Positions 1 to 9,609 are shown, numbered from the stretch's first letter. The stretch: DNA of 64,000 bases from Halorubrum alkaliphilum (GCF_017873815.1 NZ_JAGGKQ010000001.1:186001-250000); one strand, 5' to 3'. Made by a program: numbers and translations. The notes: generated from the letters alone by a model not told the origin.

Positions 1-344
1 GGAACCCGGAGTACACCCTCGCGTTGGTGGAGTACGTCCACGCGCTGGTCGTCGACCTCGCCGAGCGGTACGAGGACGGCGAGTCGCGATCGCTTCACAG
101 ACGCGAACTGCTCGACGAGAACAAGTGGAGCGCGGCACGACACGGGCACGATGCCACCTTCATCGATCGGAACGGCGAGGAAACGGTGGATCTCGGCGAG
201 ATCGTCGACCGCGTCTGTGACCGGTTGGGGATCGACGGGATCCGCGACGTATACGACGCGGAAAGCGGCAGTGCCCGACAACGACGGGTCCACGCCAAGG
301 ACGGGTTTGACGCGCTTCGCCGGGATCTCGTTTTGAACCCCTGA
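1..344 (+). CDS. gshA: glutamate-cysteine ligase (C-terminal part)
   Basis: This is the last ~114 residues of a protein whose start lies before the window. The reading frame is open from base 3 with no start of its own. The tail reads [10 protein letters not shown], then a segment on the side of the fold with DLGEIVDRV, then GSARQRRVH, which is the C-terminal pattern of the YbdK/GshA carboxylate-amine ligase family. Haloarchaea use this enzyme to make gamma-glutamylcysteine, their main low-molecular-weight thiol. The active site is outside the window, so function rests on the family tail alone. It is followed on the same strand by a winged-helix gene after 87 bases. Confidence 0.75.
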   Translation, partial: NPEYTLALVEYVHALVVDLAERYEDGESRSLHRRELLDENKWSAARHGHDATFIDRNGEETVDLGEIVDRVCDRLGIDGIRDVYDAESGSARQRRVHAKDGFDALRRDLVLNP

Positions 345-431
345 GTTCGGCAGCGTCGCGGCTCGGTTCGCTTTCCGTCGGAACCGAGACGACGAGAAAC
401 GCTTTTCCCCGCGGGGTGCCGACTCACGAGC

Positions 432-1010
432 ATGACTACGGACGACACGCCGGAAGATGCTGGTGGGGAGGACACTCCCACCGAGCGAACCAAAGAGGAG
501 CTTCGGAAGACGCGGGAGCGGCTCGGCGAGGGGGCTGACAAGGCGGTCAAGGGGTTCGACGACAACGTCGTCGACCTGCTGGCGTGGCTGCTCGACACCG
601 AGACGCGCGCCCGGATATACGTCTACCTCCGTGAGCATCCCGAGAGCACCAGCGACGAGGTCGCCGACGGGACCGGCCTCTATCCGAGCACGGTTCGGGA
701 GGCGCTGGCGGAGCTTCACGACGAGGAGACGGTCTCCCGTGGAAAACGCGAGGCCGACGGCGCGGGCAATAACCCCTACGAGTACGAGGCGATCGCGCCG
801 AGCAAACTGGTTCGCGGCGTCGTCGGCGACGTACAGGCGGAGCTGAACACGGTGTTCAACCTCGACCGGCGGCTCGGCGGCGAGTCGACCGAGGGCGACG
901 ACGAGCCCGTCCAGATCTCCGTCGCCGGCAACGAGGACGATCACGGCGACGAGGGCCGGAGCGACGACGAGGACGAACGCGACGAACGAGAGCGGCGGGA
1001 CGACGAGTGA
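432..1010 (+). CDS. winged-helix DNA-binding protein with acidic tail
   Basis: A 192-residue soluble protein. Residues ~1-40 are charged and helical. Residues ~45-125 form a winged helix: a segment DTETRARIYVYLRE begins helix 1, STSDEVADGTGLYPSTVREALAEL looks like the helix-turn-helix, and the wing carries GNNPYEYEAI. The last ~45 residues are almost all Asp, Glu, Arg and Ser and are probably disordered. It resembles haloarchaeal HTH regulators of the ArsR/TrmB type. No ligand-binding domain is visible and its target is unknown. It sits between gshA and coaD on the same strand. Confidence 0.7.
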   Translation: MTTDDTPEDAGGEDTPTERTKEELRKTRERLGEGADKAVKGFDDNVVDLLAWLLDTETRARIYVYLREHPESTSDEVADGTGLYPSTVREALAELHDEETVSRGKREADGAGNNPYEYEAIAPSKLVRGVVGDVQAELNTVFNLDRRLGGESTEGDDEPVQISVAGNEDDHGDEGRSDDEDERDERERRDDE

Positions 1011-1059
1011 CGCGGCGCGGTTCGTGATGATTTAAGTCCCAGCCACGTAACGAACGGTC

Positions 1060-1554
1060 ATGGACGTCGCGCTTGGCGGCACGTTCGATCCCGTTCACGA
1101 CGGCCATCGTGCGCTGTTCGAACGGGCCTTCGAGTTGGGGGACGTGACCGTCGGACTGACATCCGACGAGCTCGCCCCGGAGACCCGCCACGTCGAACGA
1201 TACGTCCGGTCGTTCACCGACCGGAAGCGTGATCTGGAGGCCGAACTCGCCCCCATCGCGGCGGCACACGACCGGGAGTACACCGTCAGAAAACTGGAGG
1301 AACCGACCGGGATCGCCGTCGAGCCACAGTTCAACGCGTTGATCGTCTCCCCGGAGACGAAGGACGGCGGCGATCGGATCAACGAGATCCGCGAGCGACG
1401 CGGCCACGACCCGCTCGACGTCGTCGTCGTCGACCACGTGCCCGCGGAGGACGGCGAACGCATCTCCTCGACTCGGATTGTCGCCGGTGAGATCGACGAA
1501 CACGGCAATAGAACGCCCGAGCGTGAGGGACGAGGGGCGACCCGACCGGAATGA
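1060..1554 (+). CDS. coaD: phosphopantetheine adenylyltransferase, archaeal type
   Basis: This enzyme transfers AMP from ATP to 4'-phosphopantetheine, the penultimate step of coenzyme A synthesis. The 164-residue protein opens with GGTFDPVHDGH, the nucleotidyltransferase signature (H13, G15, H16), and has ISSTRI at 135-140, the second nucleotide-binding motif. It is of the archaeal/eukaryotic type (COG1019), not the bacterial CoaD sequence family. A possible TATA box (ATTTAAG) lies at about 1029-1035, roughly 27 bases before the ATG, so the transcript is probably leaderless. Its stop overlaps the next start in ATGA, suggesting co-translation with the membrane protein downstream. Confidence 0.92.
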   Translation: MDVALGGTFDPVHDGHRALFERAFELGDVTVGLTSDELAPETRHVERYVRSFTDRKRDLEAELAPIAAAHDREYTVRKLEEPTGIAVEPQFNALIVSPETKDGGDRINEIRERRGHDPLDVVVVDHVPAEDGERISSTRIVAGEIDEHGNRTPEREGRGATRPE

Positions 1555-2060
1555 CGGACCTCACGCGGGCGCTCGTCGGCGATCAAGGGTTCGAGCGGGC
1601 CGCCGTTTGGACCGCGGTCGGATTCGGCGTGACGCTCGCCGCGTTTCGCGGGGCAACCGTCATCGGCGGCCCCGATGCGCGCTGGGTCGCGGCCACCTGT
1701 ACGATCGTGACCGCGCTCGGCGTCATCGGGTTCGCTCGCGTTGGCGGCGGGGTTCTCCCGTCGGTGCTTCTCGCGTACGGCCCGCTCGCCGCCGTCCTCT
1801 TCGAGACGGTCGGGCCGACGGTCTCGCTCGCGGCCGGCGGCGGCGTGGTGTTCGCACCCAACGCCGAAACCGTCGTGGGCGTCGCGTCGTCCGTGGCGGA
1901 GCCCCTCGCCGTCGCGGTCGCCGCCGCGGTCGCGGTCGGTGGAGCCGGCTACGTCGCCGGCCGTAGCCTCGGCGCGCTCGCGGGACCGACCGACAACGAC
2001 GTCGACGACGCGCGATCGGGGGACAGAGACGCGCAGACGTCCGCCGGAGACGACGACTGA
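1551..2060 (+). CDS. small multi-pass membrane protein
   Basis: A 169-residue protein with about four hydrophobic segments (roughly residues 18-38, 43-62, 68-85 and 110-140) and an acidic, hydrophilic C-terminal tail of ~30 residues. I recognise no motif. The start codon overlaps the coaD stop (ATGA), so it is probably translated together with coaD. The next gene converges from the other strand with 16 bases between. Function unknown. Confidence 0.65.
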   Translation: MTDLTRALVGDQGFERAAVWTAVGFGVTLAAFRGATVIGGPDARWVAATCTIVTALGVIGFARVGGGVLPSVLLAYGPLAAVLFETVGPTVSLAAGGGVVFAPNAETVVGVASSVAEPLAVAVAAAVAVGGAGYVAGRSLGALAGPTDNDVDDARSGDRDAQTSAGDDD

Positions 2061-2076
2061 GACGGTGACGAGGCGA

Positions 2077-3516
2077 TTATGAGCTCCACTCGTCGAGCGC
2101 CCCGTTCAACACCTTCGCGGCGACGAGCAGCGGGTCCCACACGGGGCTGAACGGCGGCGCGTACGCCAGATCGAGTCGCTCGAACTCCGCGGCCGTCATG
2201 CCGGACTCCAGCGCGGTCGCGAGAGTGTTTATCCGGACTGCCGCCCGGTCCGCACCGACGATGCTCCCGCCGATCAGGCGACCGGAGTCGCGGTCGGCGA
2301 CGAGCGTCACGTCCGTCTCCGCTGCTCCCGGGTAGTAGCCCGAGCGGGAGCCCGCGGTCACGGTCTCCCGTACTGGGTCGAATCCCGCCTCGATCGCCGC
2401 CTCCTCGTCGAGCAGGCCGACCCGGCCACACTCCATGTCGAACGCGTTGACGACCGCGGTTCCGACTATCTCGCCGACCGGGGTCGGGGTCCCGGCGACG
2501 GTCGCGCCGATCGCGCGTCCGGCGCGGTTCGCCGTGAGACCGAGGGGACTCCACGCCGCCTCGCCGGTGACCGCGTGGATCGCGGTCGCACAGTCGCCCG
2601 CGGCGTACACGTCGGGGAGGCTCGTCCGACCGTGCTCGTCCGTCAGGATCGCGTCGGCCGGGCCGGTTTCGACGCCCGTTCCGTCGAGGAGTTCGACGTT
2701 CGGTCGGATCCCGACGCCGACGACCGCGAGATCCACCGGGAGCCGCTCCTCGCCGAACGCGACCGCCTCGATCCGGTCGTCTGCCGCGACGAGCTCATCG
2801 ACCGGTGTCCCCGTGTGGACCGTGACACCCGTTGCTTCGAGTTCGGCCTCGACGCGGTCGCCAACCGTCTCCCCGAACGGCGGGAGGAGGTGACCCGAGC
2901 GCTGGAAGAGATGGACGTCGAGCCCGCGCCCGCGGAGCGCCTCGGCCATCTCGACGCCGACGTATCCCCCGCCGACGATGGCGGCCGTCTCGGGAGCCCG
3001 CCGGGCCGCGTTGTGATCGACGCGCTCGCGATCGACCGCCGACACGTCCGCCCTGTCCGGGTCGTACTCGTCCGGCTCCGCGATGTAGGCGTCGATGGCC
3101 GCGGCGGCGTCCATGTCGTGGAGTGTGAACGCCCCGTCGACCCCGAGGACATCGAACGGGCCGGTGGTCGCACGCCCGCCGGTAGCGACGAGGAGGGTCG
3201 AGTACGGCTGTGTGAAAGTGTCTCCGTCGGTCGTCTCGACCGCAACCTCCTCACGGTCCGGGTCGACGGCGACGACCTCGTGACCGCGTCGTAAGTCGAT
3301 ACCACGTTCGGAAACCTCGCTCGGCGACAACGAGAGGAGATCCGACATGCGCTCGACGCGTCCCTCGATGAAGTACGGCATTCCGCAGTACGCAAACGAG
3401 ATCCACCGACCTTTCTCGAAGACGACAACATCGCGGTCGGGTGCTTCCCGCCGAAACTTACTGGCTGCGCTCAGCCCGGCAGCGTCCGCACCGACGACGA
3501 CGAAGGGGTCGCTCAT
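2077..3516 (-). CDS. FAD/NAD(P)-dependent oxidoreductase of the CoA-disulfide reductase / NADH oxidase family
   Basis: A 479-residue flavoprotein. The N-terminal FAD-binding Rossmann motif is VVVGADAAGLSAA, the second nucleotide-binding motif IVGGGYVGVEMAEAL lies near residue 175, and the FAD-binding YAAGDCA motif near residue 300. The segment SFAYCGMPY places a single cysteine (C44) where CoA-disulfide reductases and some NADH oxidases carry their redox cysteine. A dimerisation domain follows. I chose the ATG at 3516 because it starts directly at the FAD motif; the open frame extends further upstream but with shadow-like composition. The family reduces CoA disulfide, polysulfide or oxygen with NAD(P)H; which substrate is used here is not determined. 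Confidence 0.85.
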   Translation of the reverse strand: MSDPFVVVGADAAGLSAASKFRREAPDRDVVVFEKGRWISFAYCGMPYFIEGRVERMSDLLSLSPSEVSERGIDLRRGHEVVAVDPDREEVAVETTDGDTFTQPYSTLLVATGGRATTGPFDVLGVDGAFTLHDMDAAAAIDAYIAEPDEYDPDRADVSAVDRERVDHNAARRAPETAAIVGGGYVGVEMAEALRGRGLDVHLFQRSGHLLPPFGETVGDRVEAELEATGVTVHTGTPVDELVAADDRIEAVAFGEERLPVDLAVVGVGIRPNVELLDGTGVETGPADAILTDEHGRTSLPDVYAAGDCATAIHAVTGEAAWSPLGLTANRAGRAIGATVAGTPTPVGEIVGTAVVNAFDMECGRVGLLDEEAAIEAGFDPVRETVTAGSRSGYYPGAAETDVTLVADRDSGRLIGGSIVGADRAAVRINTLATALESGMTAAEFERLDLAYAPPFSPVWDPLLVAAKVLNGALDEWSS

Positions 3517-3580
3517 GCTCGTACCGTCGCCAAGGGATGATAAAAAGACACGGCCGTCGTGTGATCGCGGCGCGTCGGCG

Positions 3581-5044
3581 CTACGACGAACCGTTCCCGC
3601 CCTCGGTTCCGCCCTCGACGCCGAGCGCGTCGAACAGCTTTCGCCGGACGGCCTCCTCGGTGAGGTGTAAGAGCGTATCCCGGTTCCCCTCGTTCGCCTC
3701 GATACCGGTGAAGATGCCGAGCGGTATCTCGACGGAGCCCTGCGTGGAGTGTCCCGCGGCGTCGCCCATCTCCGCGAACGCCTCCTGAAGGACGTTGCCG
3801 ATGTTGAGTCGGATGTCCTTCGAGCGCGTCGCGAGATAGATGTGGTCGTCAGCGATGCCGAGGACGGCCGTCGTCGTGATCCCCTCGAGATTGAGGAGGT
3901 GTTGGGCCGCCTGCGCAAGCGCCTCCCGGTCGCGGATGAACCCGGCCGTCGAGAACAGGTGGCTTCCCTGGACCTGCCGGTTCTGGATCGCCTCCGCGAG
4001 CACGTCGAGCGTCTCCGGGCTCATCGACGGCGACTCCACCTGTTCGAGGGTGTCGTGGTTCGCGAACGGATGGAGGTACGCGGCCGCCGTCAGATCGGCG
4101 GGCGTGGTGTCGCGTTTGAAATCCAGCGTCTCAGCACGGATACCGTATAAGAGGGCCGTTGCGACCGCCTCGGTCGGCGACTGGTCGAACTCCTGGAGGT
4201 ACTTCGTCAGGATCGTCGACGTCGAGGAGACGTTGGTCCGCACGTCGACGAACCGGGCGTCCGGCGGCGCGTCCGACTCCAGATGGTCGATGTAGACGTC
4301 GATCCCCGTCTCGGGGTCCACGTCGTCCTCGGCGGACTTCGCGAGGTCGACGGCGGCGACCGTCTCGTACTCCGACAGCGGCGGCGCGTCCGCCCGCGCG
4401 AGCAGATCGATCCCGAGGAGGTTGACGAACGCGCGGTTCTCCTGATGCCCCACGTCGCCCGAGTAGAGGATGTCCGCTTCGACCCCGAACGCGTCCGCGA
4501 TCGCTTGGAGCGCTGTCGCGGAGGCGATCGAGTCCGGCTCGGGGTTGTCGTGGGTGAGGATCGCCATCCGCCCGCCGCCCTCCTCGATGATCTCCGCGAG
4601 CTGTCGGGCCATGTACTCCAGCTCGCCGGTTTCGAGCGACTGGAGCGCGCTGTCGGCGATCACCGTCGAGGGATTGATCACGACGTCCGCGCCGCGCTCG
4701 CGCAGTTCGTCCTCGCTGACGGGGTCCGAGGCGCGAACGACCACGTACTGGTCGCCGTCGACCTCGCGGATGGCGGAGACGGCCGCCTTGTTCGCCTCGA
4801 CATCCGATGCGAGGATCAACACGATGTCCCGGTCGGCGACCGCCTCGACGACATCGGGGTCCGCGATGTCTTGGACGCGGGCGTTGAGATCCTGATCGCG
4901 GAGCGCTTCGACGCGGCTGTCGTCCCGATCGAGGATGAGCACGTCCTTACCGCGGTCCGACAGCGACTCCGCGACCGCGTGCCCGACGCTCCCGCAGCCG
5001 AGGATCGCGTACCGCGTTCGTGCCGAACCGGATGTGCCACTCAT
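3581..5044 (-). CDS. DHH-family phosphoesterase with N-terminal Rossmann (TrkA-N) domain
   Basis: A 487-residue two-part protein. Residues ~10-130 are a TrkA-N/RCK-like Rossmann domain with GCGSVG at 16-21. Residues ~155 to the end are a DHH phosphoesterase: HDNPEPDS at 165-172 is the metal-binding DNxPDxD motif and YIDHL at 251-255 corresponds to the DHH motif, followed by a DHHA1-like substrate domain. Relatives hydrolyse short oligonucleotides (NrnA) or cyclic dinucleotides. The N-terminal domain suggests control by NAD(H) or another nucleotide, which is inference. The ATG at 5044 is preferred because it starts just before the Rossmann fold. Confidence 0.85.
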   Translation of the reverse strand: MSGTSGSARTRYAILGCGSVGHAVAESLSDRGKDVLILDRDDSRVEALRDQDLNARVQDIADPDVVEAVADRDIVLILASDVEANKAAVSAIREVDGDQYVVVRASDPVSEDELRERGADVVINPSTVIADSALQSLETGELEYMARQLAEIIEEGGGRMAILTHDNPEPDSIASATALQAIADAFGVEADILYSGDVGHQENRAFVNLLGIDLLARADAPPLSEYETVAAVDLAKSAEDDVDPETGIDVYIDHLESDAPPDARFVDVRTNVSSTSTILTKYLQEFDQSPTEAVATALLYGIRAETLDFKRDTTPADLTAAAYLHPFANHDTLEQVESPSMSPETLDVLAEAIQNRQVQGSHLFSTAGFIRDREALAQAAQHLLNLEGITTTAVLGIADDHIYLATRSKDIRLNIGNVLQEAFAEMGDAAGHSTQGSVEIPLGIFTGIEANEGNRDTLLHLTEEAVRRKLFDALGVEGGTEGGNGSS

Positions 5045-5151
5045 TACGTCTGATTTCCGTGGGACGACACTTAACGAGTGTGCTCTTCCCGCGGGCACTC
5101 CCATTCGGGCCGACTGGGCGGGTCGGTCCCTGCGGACCTCAAGTCGAGTTC

Positions 5152-7872
5152 TCAAGCCGACGACGAACGCATCGATTCGTCGGCTGCGTCCGTGCTATCG
5201 TCACCCGACCCACCGTCCGGTTCCGCCGCGGCCCGCCGGCGGTTCCGAACCAATCCACCGACGAGGAGGGCAGCACCGAGCCCACGTACCAGTAGATCGT
5301 TTGTCAGGGTGTACAGCGTGACATCGACGCCGACGAGGCCGATCGCAGTTCCCAGAGGCAACAACACCATCGCGGGGACTGAAAGCAGCACCGCAGCAGC
5401 CGACAGCGACACTCGCGACGCGCGAGAGACGTGGGTGTGGTAGTAACCGATAATGGCGACACCGAGCGCGTACACACCCGCGAACGTCGCAACCACCGGC
5501 GTGACGACTTCGGGAAGGAAGAAACCGAGGTCGGCGACATCGGCGGTCGTCAGTATTGACGCCCCGTTCTCGCCGGACCGCAACAGGAGGATCCCGGGGG
5601 CGAACACGAACGCGAAGGGAACGAGGATCTTGTTCAACGAGAGAAGGAACGCCTTCTTCCCCGTCTCAAACGGATCGGACTTCGCTACCCCCGCTGCGGC
5701 ATACGCCGCCACCATCACCGGTGGCGTCACGTCGGCCATCAGCCCCAAGTAGAGCACGAACAGATGTACCGCGAGGATAGCGATCCCGAATTCGGGGAGC
5801 ACGGGGCCGAGTAGCACGACAATGATGATGTACATCACCGTCGTTGGCATCCCCATTCCGACGACGACGGAGGCGATCCCGGCGAGGATCAACAGGAGGA
5901 CGAGCGACCCGCCACTCACGTCGAGAATGAGCGCCCGGAGGCTCCCGCCCAGTCCCGTGATCCCGATGACGCCAGGGATGATGCCGGCGGCCGCGACCGC
6001 GATGACGACGATCGTCGCCGTCCGCGCACCGTTGTCCATTGATTTGAGGACGAAGGCGGCAAATCGGCCGGCACGTGAGTCAGCGACGGTGCCCCCCGTC
6101 TGCTCGTCGAACGCGGCTGCCGACTCCTCAACGCTATCGTCGAGGTCGAGAAGCGGGGCGTCACCACGAGGGTCGAAGACGAGAAAGAGGACGGCGATAG
6201 CGGTCGCGATCGTTGGGAGCGAGCCGGCGGCCTCCCGGAGCGCCTCGACGGCGGAGATCGACGCCGGGTCCGTAGGCATCCCCGCAAAGAGGATCTCGAT
6301 AGGTGTGACCCCCGCGTAGTACAGTGACACCGCGAAGAGGATGAACCCACCCGCGACCCCGCCGACGAGTGTCGGGCCGGTCCGCTCGTTGTAGGCGGCA
6401 ACGAGCGCGATCAGTGCGACGGTCGCAGCGATGGTGAGCCACCCGGCACGTCCAACCGAGAGTCGGGCGATCACGAGGTAGTACAAGAGGAGTCCGAGCG
6501 GGACCAGATAGAACCAACCACGCCGCATGTGTGGGCCGACATCGAGCAGTTCGCTGCGGGTGAGTCCGCCGATCCCCTCCTTCGCTGCCTCGAAGTGGAC
6601 CATCACCCACATGCCGAAGAAGAACGCGAGCGCCGGGAGCGTCGCCGCGATGACGACCTCGCGGAACGGGGTCGCCGTGTACTCGACGATGAGGAAGGCT
6701 GCCGCCCCCATCACCGGTGGAAGGATCTGTCCGCCCGACGAGACAGACGACTCGACGGCGCCGGAGAACTCCGGCGAGTAGCCGGACCGCTTCATGAGCG
6801 GAATCGTCAACGCACCGGTCGTAACTGTGTTCGCGACCGACGATCCGGAGAGCATCCCCATGAACCCGGAGGAGACGACGCTGGCTTTCGCCGGACCGCC
6901 CTGTCGAGTCCCGGTGATCGAGTACGCGAGGTCAATGAACCACTTGCCCGCCCCCGACATCTCGAGGAAAGCGCCGAAGAGGATGAAGATGTAGATGAAC
7001 CGGACGGAGACTCCGACAGGAACCCCCAAAATCCCCTCCACGGTGTACCAGAGGTTTTGGACGATCTGGTCCCACCGGAGCTGAGACGTGGCGAACGTCC
7101 CGAGACCGGTCGCGTCTCGCGGGATCAGGTACCCGTACTTCGCGTACAAGAGGAACACCGAGACGAGCAGCGTGAGGAGAAGCCCGAGAGAGCGACGGGT
7201 CGCCTCCAAGACGAGGAGGATCGCGAGCACACCCATGAGATAGGCGATCGGGTATTCGGCGAGGAACCCGAACTCGGCGAAACCGAGCCACGGGTACACC
7301 TCTCCAACCGTTCCAGCCCCTCCGAGCCCCCGGACGCGAACGATGTTGGTTACCTCGTCGTACCGCGTCACGTAGTAGGCTGTTGGGAGGAACGACAGCG
7401 CGATCAACGCGAGGTCCGACGGCGTAATCCGCTTCGACTCCGCGTCGACGAACACCCACCGGACGGCGTCGTGGACGCGGGTTACGCCTCGGGAGACGGC
7501 TCCGTCTCCGGCTTTACTACGGACCAGCGACGGGGTCGCGGCCAGCCGACCCGTTATCGGTCCGTTCCCGGTCGAACCGGGGAACAGGAGAAACGCGAGG
7601 ATCAGCGCGAAGTTGACGTGTATCGCACGGATCTGGAGCTGGGCGAGCGCCCCGAGCCGGATCGTGTCGTACAGGGGAACGGTAAACTCGAAGACGAAGC
7701 CCCGTGCGGCGATCCACAGTTGGAACGCGGAAAACGTGATCCCGACGACCGCGACCACGACGGCCGCGATCCCGCGGACCGTTCGCCGTTTGTCTATCTC
7801 CTCGAAGACCTCGTCGACATCCGTGTTGGCCTCCGGGTTCGATCTCGACTCGGTTGGTGTACTCGTCGTCAC
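5152..7872 (-). CDS. TRAP transporter fused permease (DctQM), TAXI type
   Basis: A 906-residue membrane protein combining the small (DctQ-like) and large (DctM-like) TRAP subunits. The N-terminal ~300 residues hold the first membrane helices. The DctM part follows, with conserved glycine-rich stretches such as GFMGMLSGSSVANTVTTG, SGGQILPPVMGAAAF and GMGMPTTVMY that line the ion-coupled transport path. It works with the periplasmic-type binding protein encoded two genes upstream to import an organic acid using an ion gradient. The start is GTG and overlaps the DUF1850 stop (GTGA), so the two are probably coupled in translation. The substrate cannot be read from sequence. Confidence 0.92.
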   Translation of the reverse strand: MTTSTPTESRSNPEANTDVDEVFEEIDKRRTVRGIAAVVVAVVGITFSAFQLWIAARGFVFEFTVPLYDTIRLGALAQLQIRAIHVNFALILAFLLFPGSTGNGPITGRLAATPSLVRSKAGDGAVSRGVTRVHDAVRWVFVDAESKRITPSDLALIALSFLPTAYYVTRYDEVTNIVRVRGLGGAGTVGEVYPWLGFAEFGFLAEYPIAYLMGVLAILLVLEATRRSLGLLLTLLVSVFLLYAKYGYLIPRDATGLGTFATSQLRWDQIVQNLWYTVEGILGVPVGVSVRFIYIFILFGAFLEMSGAGKWFIDLAYSITGTRQGGPAKASVVSSGFMGMLSGSSVANTVTTGALTIPLMKRSGYSPEFSGAVESSVSSGGQILPPVMGAAAFLIVEYTATPFREVVIAATLPALAFFFGMWVMVHFEAAKEGIGGLTRSELLDVGPHMRRGWFYLVPLGLLLYYLVIARLSVGRAGWLTIAATVALIALVAAYNERTGPTLVGGVAGGFILFAVSLYYAGVTPIEILFAGMPTDPASISAVEALREAAGSLPTIATAIAVLFLVFDPRGDAPLLDLDDSVEESAAAFDEQTGGTVADSRAGRFAAFVLKSMDNGARTATIVVIAVAAAGIIPGVIGITGLGGSLRALILDVSGGSLVLLLILAGIASVVVGMGMPTTVMYIIIVVLLGPVLPEFGIAILAVHLFVLYLGLMADVTPPVMVAAYAAAGVAKSDPFETGKKAFLLSLNKILVPFAFVFAPGILLLRSGENGASILTTADVADLGFFLPEVVTPVVATFAGVYALGVAIIGYYHTHVSRASRVSLSAAAVLLSVPAMVLLPLGTAIGLVGVDVTLYTLTNDLLVRGLGAALLVGGLVRNRRRAAAEPDGGSGDDSTDAADESMRSSSA

Positions 7873-8405
7873 GTGAATATCCTCCGACGTTGTTGCACCG
7901 TTATTTCCACTGCTCCGCCGTCAGCCAGCGCGGCGATATCGTATCGGTTTCCGCCGACGATGAGGTCGTGATCCGCGATCACACCCGTCTTGACACGCAG
8001 TGCCTCGTACTCAACCCGTGGGGGTTCATATACGTATCGTCCGTCTCGTTGGGTCACCGTCGCTTGAGACGGGAGACCCGCCCCGAACGAGCTGAACTCC
8101 ATGCGGACCGACACGAGTTGTCCGTCGACGGCGACGTACACGTCCCGTACGAGCGTCTTCTCGACGCTGTGGGTGTATTCGAGAACGATTTCGGTCTCTT
8201 CACCGACCGGCGACACGACGATCTCCTCGCCGCGATCGTCGGTGACGACGATCGCCGGTTCGGGCTCGATACTTGCGGTGAGCGCTCCCGAGGACGCGGC
8301 GACCGCGACGGCAGCGCTCACCAAGACTGCGGTCACGGCAGTGAGGACGACCCTGACAGACCGCGATCCGTCAGCGCTGCCGGAGAGCCGCGACCGGAGG
8401 GCCAC
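7869..8405 (-). CDS. DUF1850 protein of the TRAP operon
   Basis: A 178-residue protein with a GTG start, one N-terminal hydrophobic segment (residues ~19-42) acting as signal or anchor, and an extracellular beta-rich domain containing LEYTHSVEKTLVRDVY, the typical DUF1850 signature. DUF1850 genes are almost always next to TAXI-TRAP permease genes, as here: the stop overlaps the permease start by four bases and the start lies one base after the stop of the binding-protein gene. It probably assists the transporter at the outer face of the membrane; the exact role in this family is unknown. Confidence 0.82.
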   Translation of the reverse strand: MALRSRLSGSADGSRSVRVVLTAVTAVLVSAAVAVAASSGALTASIEPEPAIVVTDDRGEEIVVSPVGEETEIVLEYTHSVEKTLVRDVYVAVDGQLVSVRMEFSSFGAGLPSQATVTQRDGRYVYEPPRVEYEALRVKTGVIADHDLIVGGNRYDIAALADGGAVEITVQQRRRIFT

Positions 8406-8406
8406 G

Positions 8407-9447
8407 CTACTCGAAGTAGCGAGCCGCGCCCTCGTGGAGTTCGATGGACATCCCGTCCTGTGCGGAGTCGCGGTTGATGAAGTCGGTCTTGATCGACAGC
8501 TGATCGGTGTTCTCGAAGATCGTCTCGCTGATGTCTTCGACGATGTCAGCGCTGTACTCCTCGCGGGTGGCGATCATCGCTTGGACGGAGACGGTGTCGA
8601 CGTCATCGTCGACGCCCTCGTAGGTACCGCCCGGGATGGTGTCGTCCGCGAACCACGAGGCGTCTTCGCGTGCGGCCTCGCGCTCGTCGGCGGACATGTT
8701 CAGAATCTCGATATCGGAGGTCGTCGCCAGCTCCTCGACCGCACCGACGGGCCAGCCGCCCACGACGAACGCCGCGTCAACGTCGCCGTCACGGATCTGG
8801 TCCGCCGCCTGCGTGAAGTCGGTGTTCTGCTCGTCGAAGTCGTCGGGGGTGAGCCCGGCGACGGATTCGAGGATCTGAAGCGCGTTCACTTGGGTCCCGC
8901 TCCCGAGGTCGCCGGTGTTGATCGCCATCCCTTCCATGTCGGCGATGGAGTCGATGTCCGAGTCCGGGTTGACGATGACGTGGATCGTCTCCGGATACAG
9001 CGTCGCGACGCCGCGGAGGTTCTCTATCGGTGCGCCTTCAAACGCTTCGAGGCCCGTCCCGTTAGCGGCGAAGAACGCGACGTCGTTCTGGATCAGTGCG
9101 AAGTCGGCGTCGCCGTTGCCGAGGCTGCCGACGTTCTCGACGGATGCGCCCGTCGAAGAAACCTCGACGTTGTAGTCGGTCGTATCCTCGACGATACCCT
9201 CGATCTCACCGGAGAGCGGGAAGTACGTCCCGCCGGTGCCACCCGCGTGCCAGCGGATGACGTCCGTCTGGCCGCCGGTGTCGTCGCCGTCGTCGTCGGC
9301 CGCGCCGTCGTCGTCGGTCGCGCCGTTGTCGTCGGTTGCGCCGTCGCCGTTGTCCGCACAGCCAGCAATACCGACCACACCGGCCGCTGCCGCTCCACGC
9401 AGGAGCGTTCGGCGGTCGATCCGTTCACTGATTTGGTTGTCTGACAT
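8407..9447 (-). CDS. TAXI-family TRAP solute-binding lipoprotein
   Basis: A 346-residue exported binding protein. The N terminus has a Tat motif (RRTLLRG, R12-R13) and a lipobox with the modified cysteine at C30, followed by an Asp/Gly/Thr-rich linker typical of haloarchaeal lipoproteins. The folded part begins at about residue 62 with WHAGGTGGTYFPL, the TAXI-family opening, and includes ALIQNDVAFFAANGTG. I chose the ATG at 9447 because the upstream extension would put 14 residues ahead of the Tat signal. It is the first gene of the TRAP operon and delivers substrate to the fused permease. Confidence 0.92.
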   Translation of the reverse strand: MSDNQISERIDRRTLLRGAAAAGVVGIAGCADNGDGATDDNGATDDDGAADDDGDDTGGQTDVIRWHAGGTGGTYFPLSGEIEGIVEDTTDYNVEVSSTGASVENVGSLGNGDADFALIQNDVAFFAANGTGLEAFEGAPIENLRGVATLYPETIHVIVNPDSDIDSIADMEGMAINTGDLGSGTQVNALQILESVAGLTPDDFDEQNTDFTQAADQIRDGDVDAAFVVGGWPVGAVEELATTSDIEILNMSADEREAAREDASWFADDTIPGGTYEGVDDDVDTVSVQAMIATREEYSADIVEDISETIFENTDQLSIKTDFINRDSAQDGMSIELHEGAARYFE

Positions 9448-9575
9448 ACGACACGTAGTACACCATGGGAGTTGATAAAGGTTTCCCACTGGGAGATGAG
9501 CGCGTCGATCATCGGTTTTTGATCGTTTTTTCGACCGATCGTCGGTTCGGTCGCTGCTGCGCCGTCGAATGAAAA

Positions 9576-9584
9576 GGCCTTTTA
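9576..9584 (+). promoter_or_regulatory. TATA box of tRNA-Lys
   Basis: The sequence GAAAAGG followed by CCTTTTATG lies about 30 bases before the tRNA 5' end, matching an archaeal BRE plus TATA box. Confidence 0.6.
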
Positions 9585-9609
9585 TGCTGACCGCGGTACG
9601 AATTAGTGA

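Noticed and set aside
3517-3918. N-terminal extension of the CoA-disulfide-reductase relative
   Set aside because: The extension is Arg/Ser-rich shadow of the neighbouring DHH gene; the family N terminus begins at 3516.
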